Shown here one piece after another: positions 25,116-34,678 of a stretch of DNA of 64,000 nt. Position 1 is the first letter of the stretch. Each line of letters opens with the position of its first letter. The stretch covers positions 1 through 64,000 of the forward strand of contig JAJUGU010000001.1 of the NCBI GenBank assembly GCA_029265815.1, written 5' to 3'. This DNA comes from Anaerolineaceae bacterium (GTDB lineage Bacteria; Chloroflexota; Anaerolineae; Anaerolineales; Anaerolineaceae). A program made the translations under genes and the position numbers. Below the pieces are notes generated by a model. It saw nothing but the letters and a program-made list of their open reading frames with translations, ran no database searches and was not told the origin of the DNA.

Positions 25116-26480
25116 TTATTCATTCTCTTCGAGAATATCGTCTTCTGTTTCATCAAATGCTGGTGCCGATGATTGATATTGGCTGAAGCGTGCCATTAAT
25201 CTTCCAGGAATCAACCCCTGAATAAATACGCCCTTGCGAGAATGTTCGATACGGATGACCTGACCTTGTTCATGAAACAGCGAGATCAATTGGCCATCGG
25301 TATAAGGGATCTGGACCGATATTTCTGAGTAATTTTCATATAGCTCTGTTTCAATTGCCTGAAGCAATTCCGGTAAGCCACTGCCATTCAATGCAGAAAT
25401 TCCGACTGCTTTAGGAAAACCGCTTAATAACTCATTGGCAATTTCTGGTTGTGGAAGACGGTCGATCTTGTTTAACGCAACTACCATAGGAATGTGTTCT
25501 GCTTTAATCTCTTTAAGGGTATCCTCAACGGACCGGGCTTGTTCCAACGCATTGGGGTGGGTGATATCCACGACATGGATGAGGAGATCCGCTTCGCTAA
25601 TCTCTTCAAGAGTGGCTTGAAATGCTGCGATTAACTGGGTAGGAAGTTTTTGAATAAACCCGACTGTATCAGTTATCAACGCCTGGTGACCTCCTGGTAG
25701 TTCTATTCGTCGTGTGGTGGGGTCAAGAGTGGCGAATAATTGATCTGCTACCAAGACATCTGAATGAGCCAGGCGATTAAGCAACGTTGATTTGCCGGCA
25801 TTCGTATAGCCAACAATTGAAATTAATGGGATTCGAGATCGTTTACGCTGTGATCTGTAGCGTTGACGATGGGCACGCACCTTTTCCAGCTCTTTTTTTA
25901 GAAACGAGATCCGTTTCCGAATCTCCCGGCGGTCAACCTCGAGCTGTGTCTCACCGGGACCTCGTAAACCGACACCACCCACAGAACCCGTGCGACCACC
26001 TCCGCCACCTGCCTGGCGGGCAAGGTGAGTCCAGGCACGAGTCAAGCGGGGAAGGCGATATTCATATTGTGCCAGTGATACTTGAAGAATACCTTCGCTT
26101 GAATGCGCATGCTGGGCGAAAATATCAAGAATTAATGCGGTCCGATCGATCACCCGTAAATGAGAACCGAATCGTTCCTCGAGTTCGCGTTGGTGGCGTG
26201 GAGACAGCTCGATGTCGAAGATGATGATATCTGCCATCGTTTCTTCGGCCAACATGGCTATTTCCTCCACTTTCCCCGATCCAATAAAAGTGGCAGGATT
26301 TGGTGTATCTAGTTTTTGCGTTGTTTCTCCCACGATTTCGAGATTGGCCGTCTCAGCCAAGCGCACCAATTCGCCCAGAGAATCTTCGAGCGATATAAGG
26401 GGTGTTTCACTACGAATTTCAACCCCTACAAGAAATGCCTTTTCTCGGGGAGAAGATGTGGGGAGAGGCGGCTTTGACAT
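25116..26480 (-). CDS. hflX: GTPase HflX
   Basis: 454-residue ribosome-associated GTPase that splits stalled ribosomes under stress. N-terminal HflX domain with GGGGRTGSVGGVGLRGPGE and a coiled linker, then G motifs GYTNAGKSTLLN, DTVGFIQKLP and NKIDRL, and a short C-terminal domain. The Gly-rich loop is family-typical. Three bases separate it from the upstream aminotransferase gene, so they are co-transcribed. Confidence 0.95.
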   Translation of the reverse strand: MSKPPLPTSSPREKAFLVGVEIRSETPLISLEDSLGELVRLAETANLEIVGETTQKLDTPNPATFIGSGKVEEIAMLAEETMADIIIFDIELSPRHQRELEERFGSHLRVIDRTALILDIFAQHAHSSEGILQVSLAQYEYRLPRLTRAWTHLARQAGGGGGRTGSVGGVGLRGPGETQLEVDRREIRKRISFLKKELEKVRAHRQRYRSQRKRSRIPLISIVGYTNAGKSTLLNRLAHSDVLVADQLFATLDPTTRRIELPGGHQALITDTVGFIQKLPTQLIAAFQATLEEISEADLLIHVVDITHPNALEQARSVEDTLKEIKAEHIPMVVALNKIDRLPQPEIANELLSGFPKAVGISALNGSGLPELLQAIETELYENYSEISVQIPYTDGQLISLFHEQGQVIRIEHSRKGVFIQGLIPGRLMARFSQYQSSAPAFDETEDDILEENE

Positions 26481-26483
26481 AAA

Positions 26484-27668
26484 TTATCGTTTCCAATCTG
26501 AAAGACGATCCATAGCTTCTTTTATGCGTTGGGTGGAGGTTCCTAATGATACCCTCAAGAACCCTTCACCATGTTTACCGAATATGACACCGGGCGTGGT
26601 ACTCACGCCGGTTTCATCCAGCATGCGGGAGCAAAACTTGATAGAGTCTGTTTCACCTGGTGGTAGGTGTGCCCAAACATATATAGCTGCTCTGGGGACT
26701 TCAAGTGTTAAACCTGCACTGCGCAGGCCTTCCACAACGAGATCACGCCGTTCCTTGTAAACCTGGTTACGTTCTTCAAGCCAACTTTGATCGCCAGTTA
26801 GGGCGGCGACACCGGCTGAAAAGATTGGGCCGAAATTGGAGGTGTCCATTTGACTCTTGTAGGTGAAGAGGTAATCAATCACATCTGGGTTCCCTACGGC
26901 CATGCCTAAACGCCAGCCGGCCATATTATAGGTCTTTGAAAGGGAGTTGAACTCCACCGCAACTTCCTTTGCTCCGGGAACCTGAAGGATGGAAGGTGCG
27001 ATATAACCATCAAAACAGATATCCACATAAGGTGCGTCGTGGGCGATTAAGATTTTGTGTTTACGAGCAAATGAAACCACTTCTTCGAAGAATGCCATAC
27101 TGGCGACGGCACCCGTTGGGTTATTGGGATAATTTAGCCAGAGTATTTTTGCGCGTTCTAGAACGTCAACGGGAATAGCTTTTAGATCTGGAATAAATTG
27201 ATTTTCAGCCAGTAAAGGAAAGTGCACGATCTCACCCCCCGCAATAATTCCACTGGCGCTGTATACAGGGTAGCCAGGATCTGGAACGAGAGCAACGTCT
27301 CCCGGGTTGAGAATAACTTGACTGAGATTAAATAGACCTTCCTTGGAACCGATTAAACCAACGACCTCAGTGGAGGGATCGAGAGTAACTTCAAAACGAT
27401 TGAGATAGTATTCAGCAACCGCCCGTTTATATGCAGGTGTGCCCCCGATGGGAGAATAACCATGAGTATCTGACCGTTGGCTGTCTTTGATCAACTCATC
27501 AATGATGAATTTAGCGGGTGGTAAATCTGGAGAACCCATATCGATACGGATGACATCCGTACCCTGTTTCTTCATTTGTGCGATCTTTTTTCCCAGGGAA
27601 GCAAAAAAATAAGGCTCAAAGGATGAAATCCGATGAGCAGGTGGGACAAACGCAGTATTTTTGTTCAT
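26484..27668 (-). CDS. LL-diaminopimelate aminotransferase-like (class I/II PLP enzyme)
   Basis: 394 residues. N-terminal IDMGSPDLPPA, GYSPIGGTPAYKRAVA, GSKEGLFNL, the NYPNNPTGA loop, and the PLP lysine in SLSKTYNMAGWRLG place it in the DapL/alanine aminotransferase group of fold type I. It may convert tetrahydrodipicolinate to LL-DAP for lysine and peptidoglycan synthesis, or transaminate another amino acid; sequence reading alone cannot settle this. Upstream of hflX in one transcription unit. Confidence 0.85.
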   Translation of the reverse strand: MNKNTAFVPPAHRISSFEPYFFASLGKKIAQMKKQGTDVIRIDMGSPDLPPAKFIIDELIKDSQRSDTHGYSPIGGTPAYKRAVAEYYLNRFEVTLDPSTEVVGLIGSKEGLFNLSQVILNPGDVALVPDPGYPVYSASGIIAGGEIVHFPLLAENQFIPDLKAIPVDVLERAKILWLNYPNNPTGAVASMAFFEEVVSFARKHKILIAHDAPYVDICFDGYIAPSILQVPGAKEVAVEFNSLSKTYNMAGWRLGMAVGNPDVIDYLFTYKSQMDTSNFGPIFSAGVAALTGDQSWLEERNQVYKERRDLVVEGLRSAGLTLEVPRAAIYVWAHLPPGETDSIKFCSRMLDETGVSTTPGVIFGKHGEGFLRVSLGTSTQRIKEAMDRLSDWKR

Positions 27669-27748
27669 TATTCTGGAGACCTCGAAAATGAATTTTGGAA
27701 TGCGATATACCTAAGTTTACGACAGCCTGTGAAAATTGCCAAATGATT

Positions 27749-28636
27749 TTATTTTTTCAGCCAGGTGAGTAAAGTCATGCCAATAACTTCCAGACTGCGC
27801 TCTGACACTTTGTCTGGGGTATCTTCACTGGTATGCCAGTATTCATACTCAATATCAATAATATCGATTGCCGGAATTCCAGCGTCGATGAAGGGCAAAT
27901 GATCATCGAGAATCGAATACTTGTTTTCATTGATAAATACATCAGAAAACCCTAAATCAGCAGCTGTCTCCCAAATTTCATCGGTAAGTGATGGGTTTGA
28001 TGCGATCTCACGATAAATATTGAGATCAGCATCTCCAATCATATCGATTACCACCACCGCATCAGGTTTGCCCTCCAGCGCTTGAACGAACGCACGCGAA
28101 CCCAGAATCCAATCCCAGTCTGGTAAATGTCCCTGGTCTTCAGCATCGAAAAATACCAACCAAATTTCCTTATTGATATCCTGTGGAATCACTCTGGCAA
28201 GTTCTAAAAGGACAGCCACTCCTGAGGCTCCATCATTGGCACCATCAACTGGCTGGGCTGCTTTGATTGGATCTGTGTCTTCATCAGCATAGAACCTGCT
28301 GTCGTAATGTGCCCCAAGAATCACCCATTCAGATCCTGTTCCCCGGCGGGCGATGATATTGCGGATAGGATGTCCCATCATTTCAGTGTTTTGGATTTCG
28401 ACCTGCCAGCCAGATTTTTTCAACTCTCTTGAAGCATAGTTTATGAATTCTTCCTGAGATGATGATCCTGGTGTGCGAGGACCAAAATCGATCTGAGTTA
28501 GGACGTGCTGATAAGCACGCTGTGCATCGAAAGACGATTCTTGCCTGGTTTTATGCAGGGAAAGCCTTAACAGGAATAATGCTACCGCCGAAATTAGAAC
28601 GATCGGAATTATGATAATCAGCCATTTACATTTCAT
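27749..28636 (-). CDS. M28-family metallopeptidase / glutaminyl cyclase-like, membrane-anchored
   Basis: 295 residues with an N-terminal hydrophobic anchor (about 4-23), then an extracytoplasmic zinc-aminopeptidase fold. Metal ligands are visible in GAHYDSR, DGANDGASG, DAEDQG, IDMIGDAD and YWHTSEDTPDK. The DW..GSRAF segment resembles glutaminyl-peptide cyclotransferases of the M28 clan, so it may cyclise N-terminal Gln or act as an aminopeptidase. Its ATG overlaps the trmFO stop by 4 bases. Confidence 0.85.
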   Translation of the reverse strand: MKCKWLIIIIPIVLISAVALFLLRLSLHKTRQESSFDAQRAYQHVLTQIDFGPRTPGSSSQEEFINYASRELKKSGWQVEIQNTEMMGHPIRNIIARRGTGSEWVILGAHYDSRFYADEDTDPIKAAQPVDGANDGASGVAVLLELARVIPQDINKEIWLVFFDAEDQGHLPDWDWILGSRAFVQALEGKPDAVVVIDMIGDADLNIYREIASNPSLTDEIWETAADLGFSDVFINENKYSILDDHLPFIDAGIPAIDIIDIEYEYWHTSEDTPDKVSERSLEVIGMTLLTWLKK

Positions 28637-29994
28637 ACCAGGTCACCATTTAAATGATTTTCTGAAATGAAATTTCGTAGAGACCTCAGCGCTCGTTTTG
28701 AATAGGCAAACCCTTTGTCTTTTCTGGATTGTGGTCGATGTTCCAAAGGGGGAAGCAAGCCGAAAATGGCTTTCATTGGTTGAAAATGTTCAATATCTGC
28801 ACTCGAAATATATTGATGCAGTGCCCCAATCATCGTGTCTGCTGGAAAGGTTAGCGGCTCATCACCCCTTAAAACTCGAGACGCGTTTATTCCCGCTATC
28901 AAACCTGAAGCGATGTTCCCGGTATATCCCTCAATGCCTGCAACTTGACCAGCAAAGAAGAGGTCATTCCGATTTTTATACTGTAGTGTCGGAAGTAAAA
29001 ATTTAGGTGATGCAATAAAAGTGTTGCGATGCATCTGGCCAAAGCGCATAAATTCTGCGTGTGCCAGTGCGGGAATCATGCGAAACACGCGTTCTTGTTC
29101 AGCAAACTTGAGATTCGTTTGAAAACCCACCAGGTTATAAAGGGTGTTTGCGAGATTATCCTGACGCAATTGAAGGACTGCATAAGGGTGACTGTTGTCA
29201 TTTGGATTGCGCAATCCAACCGGGCGTAATGGACCATAAGTCAAAGCTTTTGGATCCCTGGCAGCCAGAACTTCAATAGGGAGGCAGGCTTCGAAATACC
29301 GTTTCCTTCCCGCATTCACTCCCTCACGAACATTTGAATCAATTTTTCTCATTTCAATTTGCTCAGCATTTAAGAGTTCATTGAGAAAATCGAAGTATTG
29401 CGATTCGGTTAACGGGCAATTTAAATAATCACCTTCTGACCCATTATCCTGTTCATAACGCGAACCGCGAAAGGCCTTTGATAAATCAATGCTTTCGAGG
29501 GTAACGATGGGTGCTATGGCATCATAGAAAAAAACGAATTCTTCTCCGAGGAAATGAGAGATTTCTAAAGAGAGACTCGCTGATGTAAGGGGGCCTGTGG
29601 AAATAATGACAGGGGATTCGGGAATTTTTTTTATTTCCTGTCGAATGATAGTAATGTTTGGATGGTTGCTCAGTCTTTCAGTGACCATGGCTGAAAACCT
29701 TTCTCGGTCAACAGCCAGGGCTTTTCCGGCTGGCAGCGCATTTTCTTCAGCGCACTGAATGACGAATGAATTCAATAACTGCAGTTCGTGTTTGAGTAAA
29801 CCAGCGGGAGTGTTCCTTTGCACTGCACCCAAAGAATTGGAGCAAACAAGTTCAGCAAGATCACCAGTTGTATGAACCTCTGTTGAAACCCCGGGGCGCA
29901 TTTCGTATAGAGACACTTTTAACCCTCGATGAGCAGCCTGCCATGCAGCTTCACACCCGGCTAATCCTCCACCAACAACGATTAAGTCTGTCAT
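28633..29994 (-). CDS. trmFO: Folate-dependent tRNA (uracil-54-C5)-methyltransferase TrmFO
   Basis: 453-residue FAD enzyme making ribothymidine 54 in tRNA from 5,10-methylene-THF. N-terminal VVGGGLAGCEAAWQAAHRG, LVCSNSLGA (conserved Cys), CPLTESQY (second Cys), and the C-terminal AGQVAGIEGYTGNIASGL. The ATG at 29994 is chosen because GAGG lies 5 bases upstream; the GTG at 30000 would be too close to it. Divergent from rpoN; the 102-bp gap holds the sigma-54 promoter. Confidence 0.95.
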   Translation of the reverse strand: MTDLIVVGGGLAGCEAAWQAAHRGLKVSLYEMRPGVSTEVHTTGDLAELVCSNSLGAVQRNTPAGLLKHELQLLNSFVIQCAEENALPAGKALAVDRERFSAMVTERLSNHPNITIIRQEIKKIPESPVIISTGPLTSASLSLEISHFLGEEFVFFYDAIAPIVTLESIDLSKAFRGSRYEQDNGSEGDYLNCPLTESQYFDFLNELLNAEQIEMRKIDSNVREGVNAGRKRYFEACLPIEVLAARDPKALTYGPLRPVGLRNPNDNSHPYAVLQLRQDNLANTLYNLVGFQTNLKFAEQERVFRMIPALAHAEFMRFGQMHRNTFIASPKFLLPTLQYKNRNDLFFAGQVAGIEGYTGNIASGLIAGINASRVLRGDEPLTFPADTMIGALHQYISSADIEHFQPMKAIFGLLPPLEHRPQSRKDKGFAYSKRALRSLRNFISENHLNGDLV

Positions 29995-30035
29995 TGCCAC
30001 CTCTTCTGTATTCTATCATTTTCTATGAAATGAGC

Positions 30036-30051
30036 TGGCATAAAACTTGCA
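30036..30051 (+). promoter_or_regulatory. Sigma-54 (-24/-12) promoter of the rpoN operon
   Basis: TGGCATAAAACTTGCA: GG and GC elements at the exact -24/-12 spacing of the consensus TGGCACG-N4-TTGCA. Predicted start near 30062, 35 bases before the rpoN ATG. It implies autoregulation of rpoN. Confidence 0.8.
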
Positions 30052-30096
30052 CTAAAAATGAATATCCGCTATACTCATTTCAATAAGAGGCAGCCC

Positions 30097-31506
30097 ATGT
30101 TTCAAGTCCAACGTCAATCTATCCGTCCACTTACCACAGCCCACCTCGCGCAAACGATGACTTTATTATCGCTAACTGCAGATGAACTGAAGCAAGAAAT
30201 CGATTCGGAATTGGCTTCAAACCCGGCTCTGGAAATGGTTGAAGAAAGGCGTTGTCCAACCTGTCACAGGCTGCTCACTGAACCAGGAAAATGCCCGATT
30301 TGTAGTTTACCTTCCAATATTGAATCAGACGAACCGGTAGTATTCCTTTCTCCGCGTGAAGAATTCATTCCCCAGAAGGATTATATTGATACTGAAATTG
30401 ACGATGAGCCGTTTGCCCCCGCAACTGAAGATCTGCCTACCTACGTTCTGAGGCAAATCGCACCAGATTTAAAACCAGAACAGCGCGGATTAGCGGCATT
30501 TCTACTCACTCATCTCGATGAAGATGGCTTGTTGACGACAAGTTTAATGGATGTGGCCCGATATACCCATGTAGCACTCTCAGAAGTGGAGAAGGTTCAA
30601 CATATCATTCAGCTTGCTGATCCGATTGGCGTTGGATCGTGCACTACAACAGATGCCTTGCTTGTGCAATTGCGCGTTTTGGCAGATGCTGGAGAAATTC
30701 CCGAACTTGCAGAGACCCTTGTCATGGAATGCATGGATCAATTAAGTCATCACCAATATTCTGATTTGGCCCACCGTTATAACGTTCCCGTACGGAAGGT
30801 GAGCGAGGCAGCAAAATTTATTGCAGAAAACTTAAATCCTTTTCCTGCCAGATCTCATTGGGGAGATATCCGCCAGCCTGCAGATGAACAAATCCAGGTA
30901 TATCACCAACCAGATATCCTTATCAGTTACTTAAATGATGATCCAACCCGACCACTTGTGGTGGAAATTATTATGCCTATTAGTGGAACTTTACAGGTGA
31001 ATCCATTGTTTAAACAGGCTATCCGCCAGGCAAGTGAAGATGCAAAGCCAGATTTGAAGCAAGACCTTGAAAAAGCCTCGCTTTTTGTCAAGTGTCTGCA
31101 GCAGCGAAATCACACTATGGAAAGATTACTCATGCGCGTTGTGGGAATGCAAAGGGATTATATAATCAAGGGAGAAAAATACATAAAACCTGTCACCCGA
31201 GCACAACTTTCACGTGAACTGGAGGTACATGAATCCACCATTTCACGAGCGGTGGCTAACAAGGCAGTCCAATTGCCAAACAAGCGGATTGTTCCGCTCT
31301 CGTCATTTTTTGACAGGAGCTTGAATATCCGTAGCGAGTTGAAAGAGATCATTGAAAAAGAAGTCAAACCTTACAGCGATTCCGATTTAGTAGAAATTTT
31401 GGGGCAGCGGGGATACGATGTTGCCCGCCGTACGGTAGCGAAATATCGAGCCATTGAGGGAATCCTGCCTGCGCATTTGAGAAAGGTAACCACAAAAGTC
31501 ACATGA
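30097..31506 (+). CDS. rpoN: RNA polymerase sigma-54 factor with inserted zinc ribbon
   Basis: 469 residues. Region I (about 1-48) is Gln/Leu-rich and ends SELASNPALEM as in the family. A Cys4 motif follows (C53-x2-C56, C66-x2-C69), which standard sigma-54 lacks. The core-binding domain is about 105-300, the HTH reads VTRAQLSRELEVHESTISRAV, and the RpoN box is ARRTVAKYR near the C-terminus. The ATG at 30097 follows AAGAGG by 6 bases; an earlier in-frame ATG (30058) lies before the predicted sigma-54 transcript start. Overlaps the kinase gene by 4 bases. Confidence 0.94.
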   Translation: MFQVQRQSIRPLTTAHLAQTMTLLSLTADELKQEIDSELASNPALEMVEERRCPTCHRLLTEPGKCPICSLPSNIESDEPVVFLSPREEFIPQKDYIDTEIDDEPFAPATEDLPTYVLRQIAPDLKPEQRGLAAFLLTHLDEDGLLTTSLMDVARYTHVALSEVEKVQHIIQLADPIGVGSCTTTDALLVQLRVLADAGEIPELAETLVMECMDQLSHHQYSDLAHRYNVPVRKVSEAAKFIAENLNPFPARSHWGDIRQPADEQIQVYHQPDILISYLNDDPTRPLVVEIIMPISGTLQVNPLFKQAIRQASEDAKPDLKQDLEKASLFVKCLQQRNHTMERLLMRVVGMQRDYIIKGEKYIKPVTRAQLSRELEVHESTISRAVANKAVQLPNKRIVPLSSFFDRSLNIRSELKEIIEKEVKPYSDSDLVEILGQRGYDVARRTVAKYRAIEGILPAHLRKVTTKVT

Positions 31507-33443
31507 GATCGATCACTGAACGGATCACGGATTCGTTAAAGGCAAAGAAAGAACCCGGATTTAACGAAATATTCACCCTGCTCAATTTTGAAGAACTGCC
31601 AACAGCTCTAGTGGATAATACCTCACGGAGCTTGTTGTTTATTAACAGCAGATTGATGAAGATCGTTTCGTATACAAATCAGGATTTAGCACATAAACCA
31701 ATACAAATTCTCTTTCCTGACCTTGATCTTTCGACTGTTTCTACCGGGGAAATCCGGAAAGTTAAGGTCAACCGGCGGGAAAAAACTGCGGTTGAGTACA
31801 AATTACGCTTCGAGTTCATTGATCAGGCTGCCCAATGGATCGTAATCAATTTCTTACCTGAAAAACCGCCAGAAGTTGAAAATAAACAGATTATCCCTGA
31901 TCTATTGATTAAGCTGCGTCAATTTAGCCAACTATCCGATGAATCTAGTCTGCCAATGGCTTTGCAGCAAAGCACCCTTCTGGCGAAGACCATTCTGGGT
32001 TGCGATTACGTTTGCCTTTATCAGGCCGAATCCGATTATCCGCGCCTGCGGATGATCGCAGCCAGCTGTAAGGATGGAAGATTTGCTGAAACATTACCTT
32101 CTACAGATCTAATGCGGCTGGATAAGCCGTATATATGGCTGAAAGAAAATCGCGTACTGACAGAAATTCACCGATCTGCGCGCGAAAACCAGGTGGATTA
32201 CCTGGCGTCAGCACCACTGATTCAAGGCGGTGGAGCGTTTGGTCTGTTTGTGGCTGCAGGGAGAGGTGAACCTCCAGCGAAACTAGGAATTGATCTGCTG
32301 GAATTGCTGGCAGCAATGACCCTTTCCCTTTTCCAGCAGAATTTATTGGCTGAAAACTTGACCAGAAAGATCGAACAAACGCAGGATTTTGCAGATCTGC
32401 GCAATACCGCATTCGAAAATATGAACGAAGGTGCTGTGATTCTGGATAACGATTTTGTCATTACTGAGATCAATCAGGCTGTGGAGTGGATGTTAGGGTA
32501 TTCTGCACAAGAAGTCAGAGGCCAAATTTTTGATAACATTCTCATTGGCACTGACCGCTTATTGCCGGCTTTGATTGAAGCGCAGGAAGGAAAAACCACG
32601 AATGATATTGGTAAGGCCTCTTTGCATCGCAGGAACGGGCAGGCCTTTCCTGTAAAGATCAAGGTCATTCCTGTCTTGTCAGGTGAAGTAACACGATCAA
32701 TTATGGTGTTATTAACTGATATCAGCGAACACGAACAAAGTAAAGCGGTCACCCAACAACTTGAACACCGGGCGATTCTGGGTGATTATACAGCGGCTTT
32801 TGCTCATGACGTGCGCAATCCCATTAATAACATCTCAACGGGTCTCCAATTGTTAGCTGCGGTTTTGCCAGAAAACGATCCGAACATTGATGTAATCAAC
32901 CGCATGCAAGGAGATTGTACGCGGCTTAATCACCTGATGGAAGCCTTCCTTGCTTTCTCACGACCGCTTGAGTTAAAATTTGAATCCTTTGGAGTGGAAC
33001 AATTCCTCAAGCGTATCCTTGATCGCTGGCAACCGCGGATGGCACGTGTAAACGTAAAATCCACCTTATTCATCGATCCAAAGGTTGTTAATATTACCGG
33101 CGATCCTCGTTCACTTGAGAATGTGTTCACAAATCTGATTTCAAATGCTGTGGAAGCAATGACAGATAGTGGTGATACTCTGGCTGTCAAAGCAGTGATG
33201 AGCACTGAACTTGATGGCAGACCTGCGGTAGAGATCAGTATCTCTGATAATGGACCTGGTATCCCGCAAGACATCCAGGAGCACATCTTTGAGCCATTTG
33301 TTACCACGCGCAAGGCTGGGACCGGACTGGGATTGGCCATCACCAAGCAGATTGTCACTGCTCATAAAGGAAGTATTCGGGTAAACTCATTCCCTGGTGG
33401 AACTGTATTTACCGTAAAAATCCCTGCAGAAGGCGGAGAATAA
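31503..33443 (+). CDS. PAS/GAF sensor histidine kinase, NtrB-like
   Basis: 646 residues, no membrane segments, so probably a cytoplasmic sensor. PAS-like (about 25-115), GAF-like (about 135-285), second PAS (about 300-410), HisKA with phosphoacceptor H435 in FAHDVRNPINN, and HATPase_c with NLISNAVEAM, DNGPGIP and GTGLGLAI. The layout resembles NtrB-type kinases. It overlaps rpoN (ATGA) and precedes the response regulator by 3 bases, so the two form a cognate pair. The signal is unknown. Confidence 0.92.
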   Translation: MRSITERITDSLKAKKEPGFNEIFTLLNFEELPTALVDNTSRSLLFINSRLMKIVSYTNQDLAHKPIQILFPDLDLSTVSTGEIRKVKVNRREKTAVEYKLRFEFIDQAAQWIVINFLPEKPPEVENKQIIPDLLIKLRQFSQLSDESSLPMALQQSTLLAKTILGCDYVCLYQAESDYPRLRMIAASCKDGRFAETLPSTDLMRLDKPYIWLKENRVLTEIHRSARENQVDYLASAPLIQGGGAFGLFVAAGRGEPPAKLGIDLLELLAAMTLSLFQQNLLAENLTRKIEQTQDFADLRNTAFENMNEGAVILDNDFVITEINQAVEWMLGYSAQEVRGQIFDNILIGTDRLLPALIEAQEGKTTNDIGKASLHRRNGQAFPVKIKVIPVLSGEVTRSIMVLLTDISEHEQSKAVTQQLEHRAILGDYTAAFAHDVRNPINNISTGLQLLAAVLPENDPNIDVINRMQGDCTRLNHLMEAFLAFSRPLELKFESFGVEQFLKRILDRWQPRMARVNVKSTLFIDPKVVNITGDPRSLENVFTNLISNAVEAMTDSGDTLAVKAVMSTELDGRPAVEISISDNGPGIPQDIQEHIFEPFVTTRKAGTGLGLAITKQIVTAHKGSIRVNSFPGGTVFTVKIPAEGGE

Positions 33444-33446
33444 TCA

Positions 33447-34619
33447 ATGAGCATTTCAGTATTAATTGTTGATGATGAAGATAATGCACGAGTAAACATT
33501 GGCGGGTATCTCGAAAAAAAAGGATATGAAGTTTTGGGAGCCGCAACAATGGATGAGGCGCGTGAGAAAATCCGCAAGGGAGAGGGAGATGTAGTTCTTT
33601 TAGACGTTCAATTGGGTGGGGAATATGGACCAAATCTTTTGTACGAGACTGCATCCATGCAAAATCGCCCACCATTCATTATTATGACCGGTTTTGGGGA
33701 TGTAGAAACCGCAGTGGATGCGATGAAAAATGGTGCGGTAGATTTCCTGCAGAAACCAATAAATTTTGTGCAGCTTGAAAAATCGTTAAAACACGCGAGT
33801 GAAATTGTTGCAATGCGGCGGGAATTGGATCACTACCGTGAAACGCAGATGGATAAGAGCAATTTTGTGGTGGGTGAAAATGAAATTGTCAAGACTTCCA
33901 TACGACAGTCTTTGGTGGCTTCAGAGAAACAGGTATCGGTATTAATCACTGGTGAAACGGGTACTGGCAAGGATGTGATCGCCAAGTATATTCATGCCAG
34001 CGGCCCGCGAGCGAATAAACCATTTATTTCGATTAACTGTGCAGCCATACAAAGTACAATGCTAGAATCTGAATTATTTGGGCATGAGGCAGGGGCATTC
34101 ACCAGTGCTGACCGGAAAAAGGCTGGTTTAATGGAAATTGCTGATGGTGGAGTGCTCTTCTTAAACGAAATTTCTTCCATGCCACTGGATATCCAGGCGA
34201 AATTGCTCACTGCCATTGAGACGCATTCTTTCAGACGAGTTGGCGGGACTGCATTGATCCACGTTGATGTTCAGGTTCTGGCGGCTTCTAACCGAAATTT
34301 AAAAGAAATGATTAAAAAAGGTGAATTTCGCGAAGACCTGTATTATCGCTTGAAGGTAGTCGACCTTGATTTGCCGCCCCTTCGCGAGCGCAAAGAAGAT
34401 ATTCCTGAATTGGTAGGTTTTTTTATCAGGCAGAACAACGCGCGGCAGGGAATGAACGTGGTAAATGTTTCGAACCAGGCCATGCAGGCATTGCAGAACT
34501 ATTCGTGGCCAGGGAACATCCGCGAATTATCGAACGCAATTGAGCGCGCCATGCTTTTCTGTGATGGTGAAACGATCAATCTGGCAGATTTGCCTAAAGA
34601 TATCACCACTCCTGATTAA
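33447..34619 (+). CDS. NtrC-family sigma-54 activator without a DNA-binding domain
   Basis: 390 residues. Receiver domain (1-120; VDDED, phosphoacceptor D53, MTG and K in QKPINF), then the AAA+ sigma-54 activator domain (about 138-375): Walker A GETGTGKD starting at G169, L1 loop GAFTSA (216-221) instead of GAFTGA, Walker B LFLNEI with Asn240 instead of Asp, and arginine finger region FREDLYYRLKV. The chain ends 20-odd residues after WPGNIREL, so the Fis-type HTH is missing, as in FlgR or chlamydial CtcC. It probably activates from solution or by high local concentration. SD is GGCGGAG-like. Confidence 0.93.
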   Translation: MSISVLIVDDEDNARVNIGGYLEKKGYEVLGAATMDEAREKIRKGEGDVVLLDVQLGGEYGPNLLYETASMQNRPPFIIMTGFGDVETAVDAMKNGAVDFLQKPINFVQLEKSLKHASEIVAMRRELDHYRETQMDKSNFVVGENEIVKTSIRQSLVASEKQVSVLITGETGTGKDVIAKYIHASGPRANKPFISINCAAIQSTMLESELFGHEAGAFTSADRKKAGLMEIADGGVLFLNEISSMPLDIQAKLLTAIETHSFRRVGGTALIHVDVQVLAASNRNLKEMIKKGEFREDLYYRLKVVDLDLPPLRERKEDIPELVGFFIRQNNARQGMNVVNVSNQAMQALQNYSWPGNIRELSNAIERAMLFCDGETINLADLPKDITTPD

Positions 34620-34627
34620 CTAGCGCT

Positions 34628-34643
34628 TGGCATAATACTTGCA
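34628..34643 (+). promoter_or_regulatory. Sigma-54 (-24/-12) promoter of the two-TM/TPR/peptidase operon
   Basis: TGGCATAATACTTGCA, 15 of 16 bases identical to the promoter before rpoN, with the same -24/-12 spacing. Predicted start near 34654, 25 bases before the next ATG. Confidence 0.82.
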
Positions 34644-34678
34644 TCATGCCCTCTAGAGATCAAATTCTGGAGGGCAAA

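Noticed and set aside
27669-27748. Terminator between the M28 peptidase and aminotransferase genes
   Set aside because: No stable stem with a T-run on the minus strand was found.
34647-34677. TGCCCTC/GAGGGCA inverted repeat before the two-TM gene as an RNA hairpin
   Set aside because: The left arm lies upstream of the predicted sigma-54 transcript start, so it is probably not in the mRNA; a DNA operator role is possible but unsupported.
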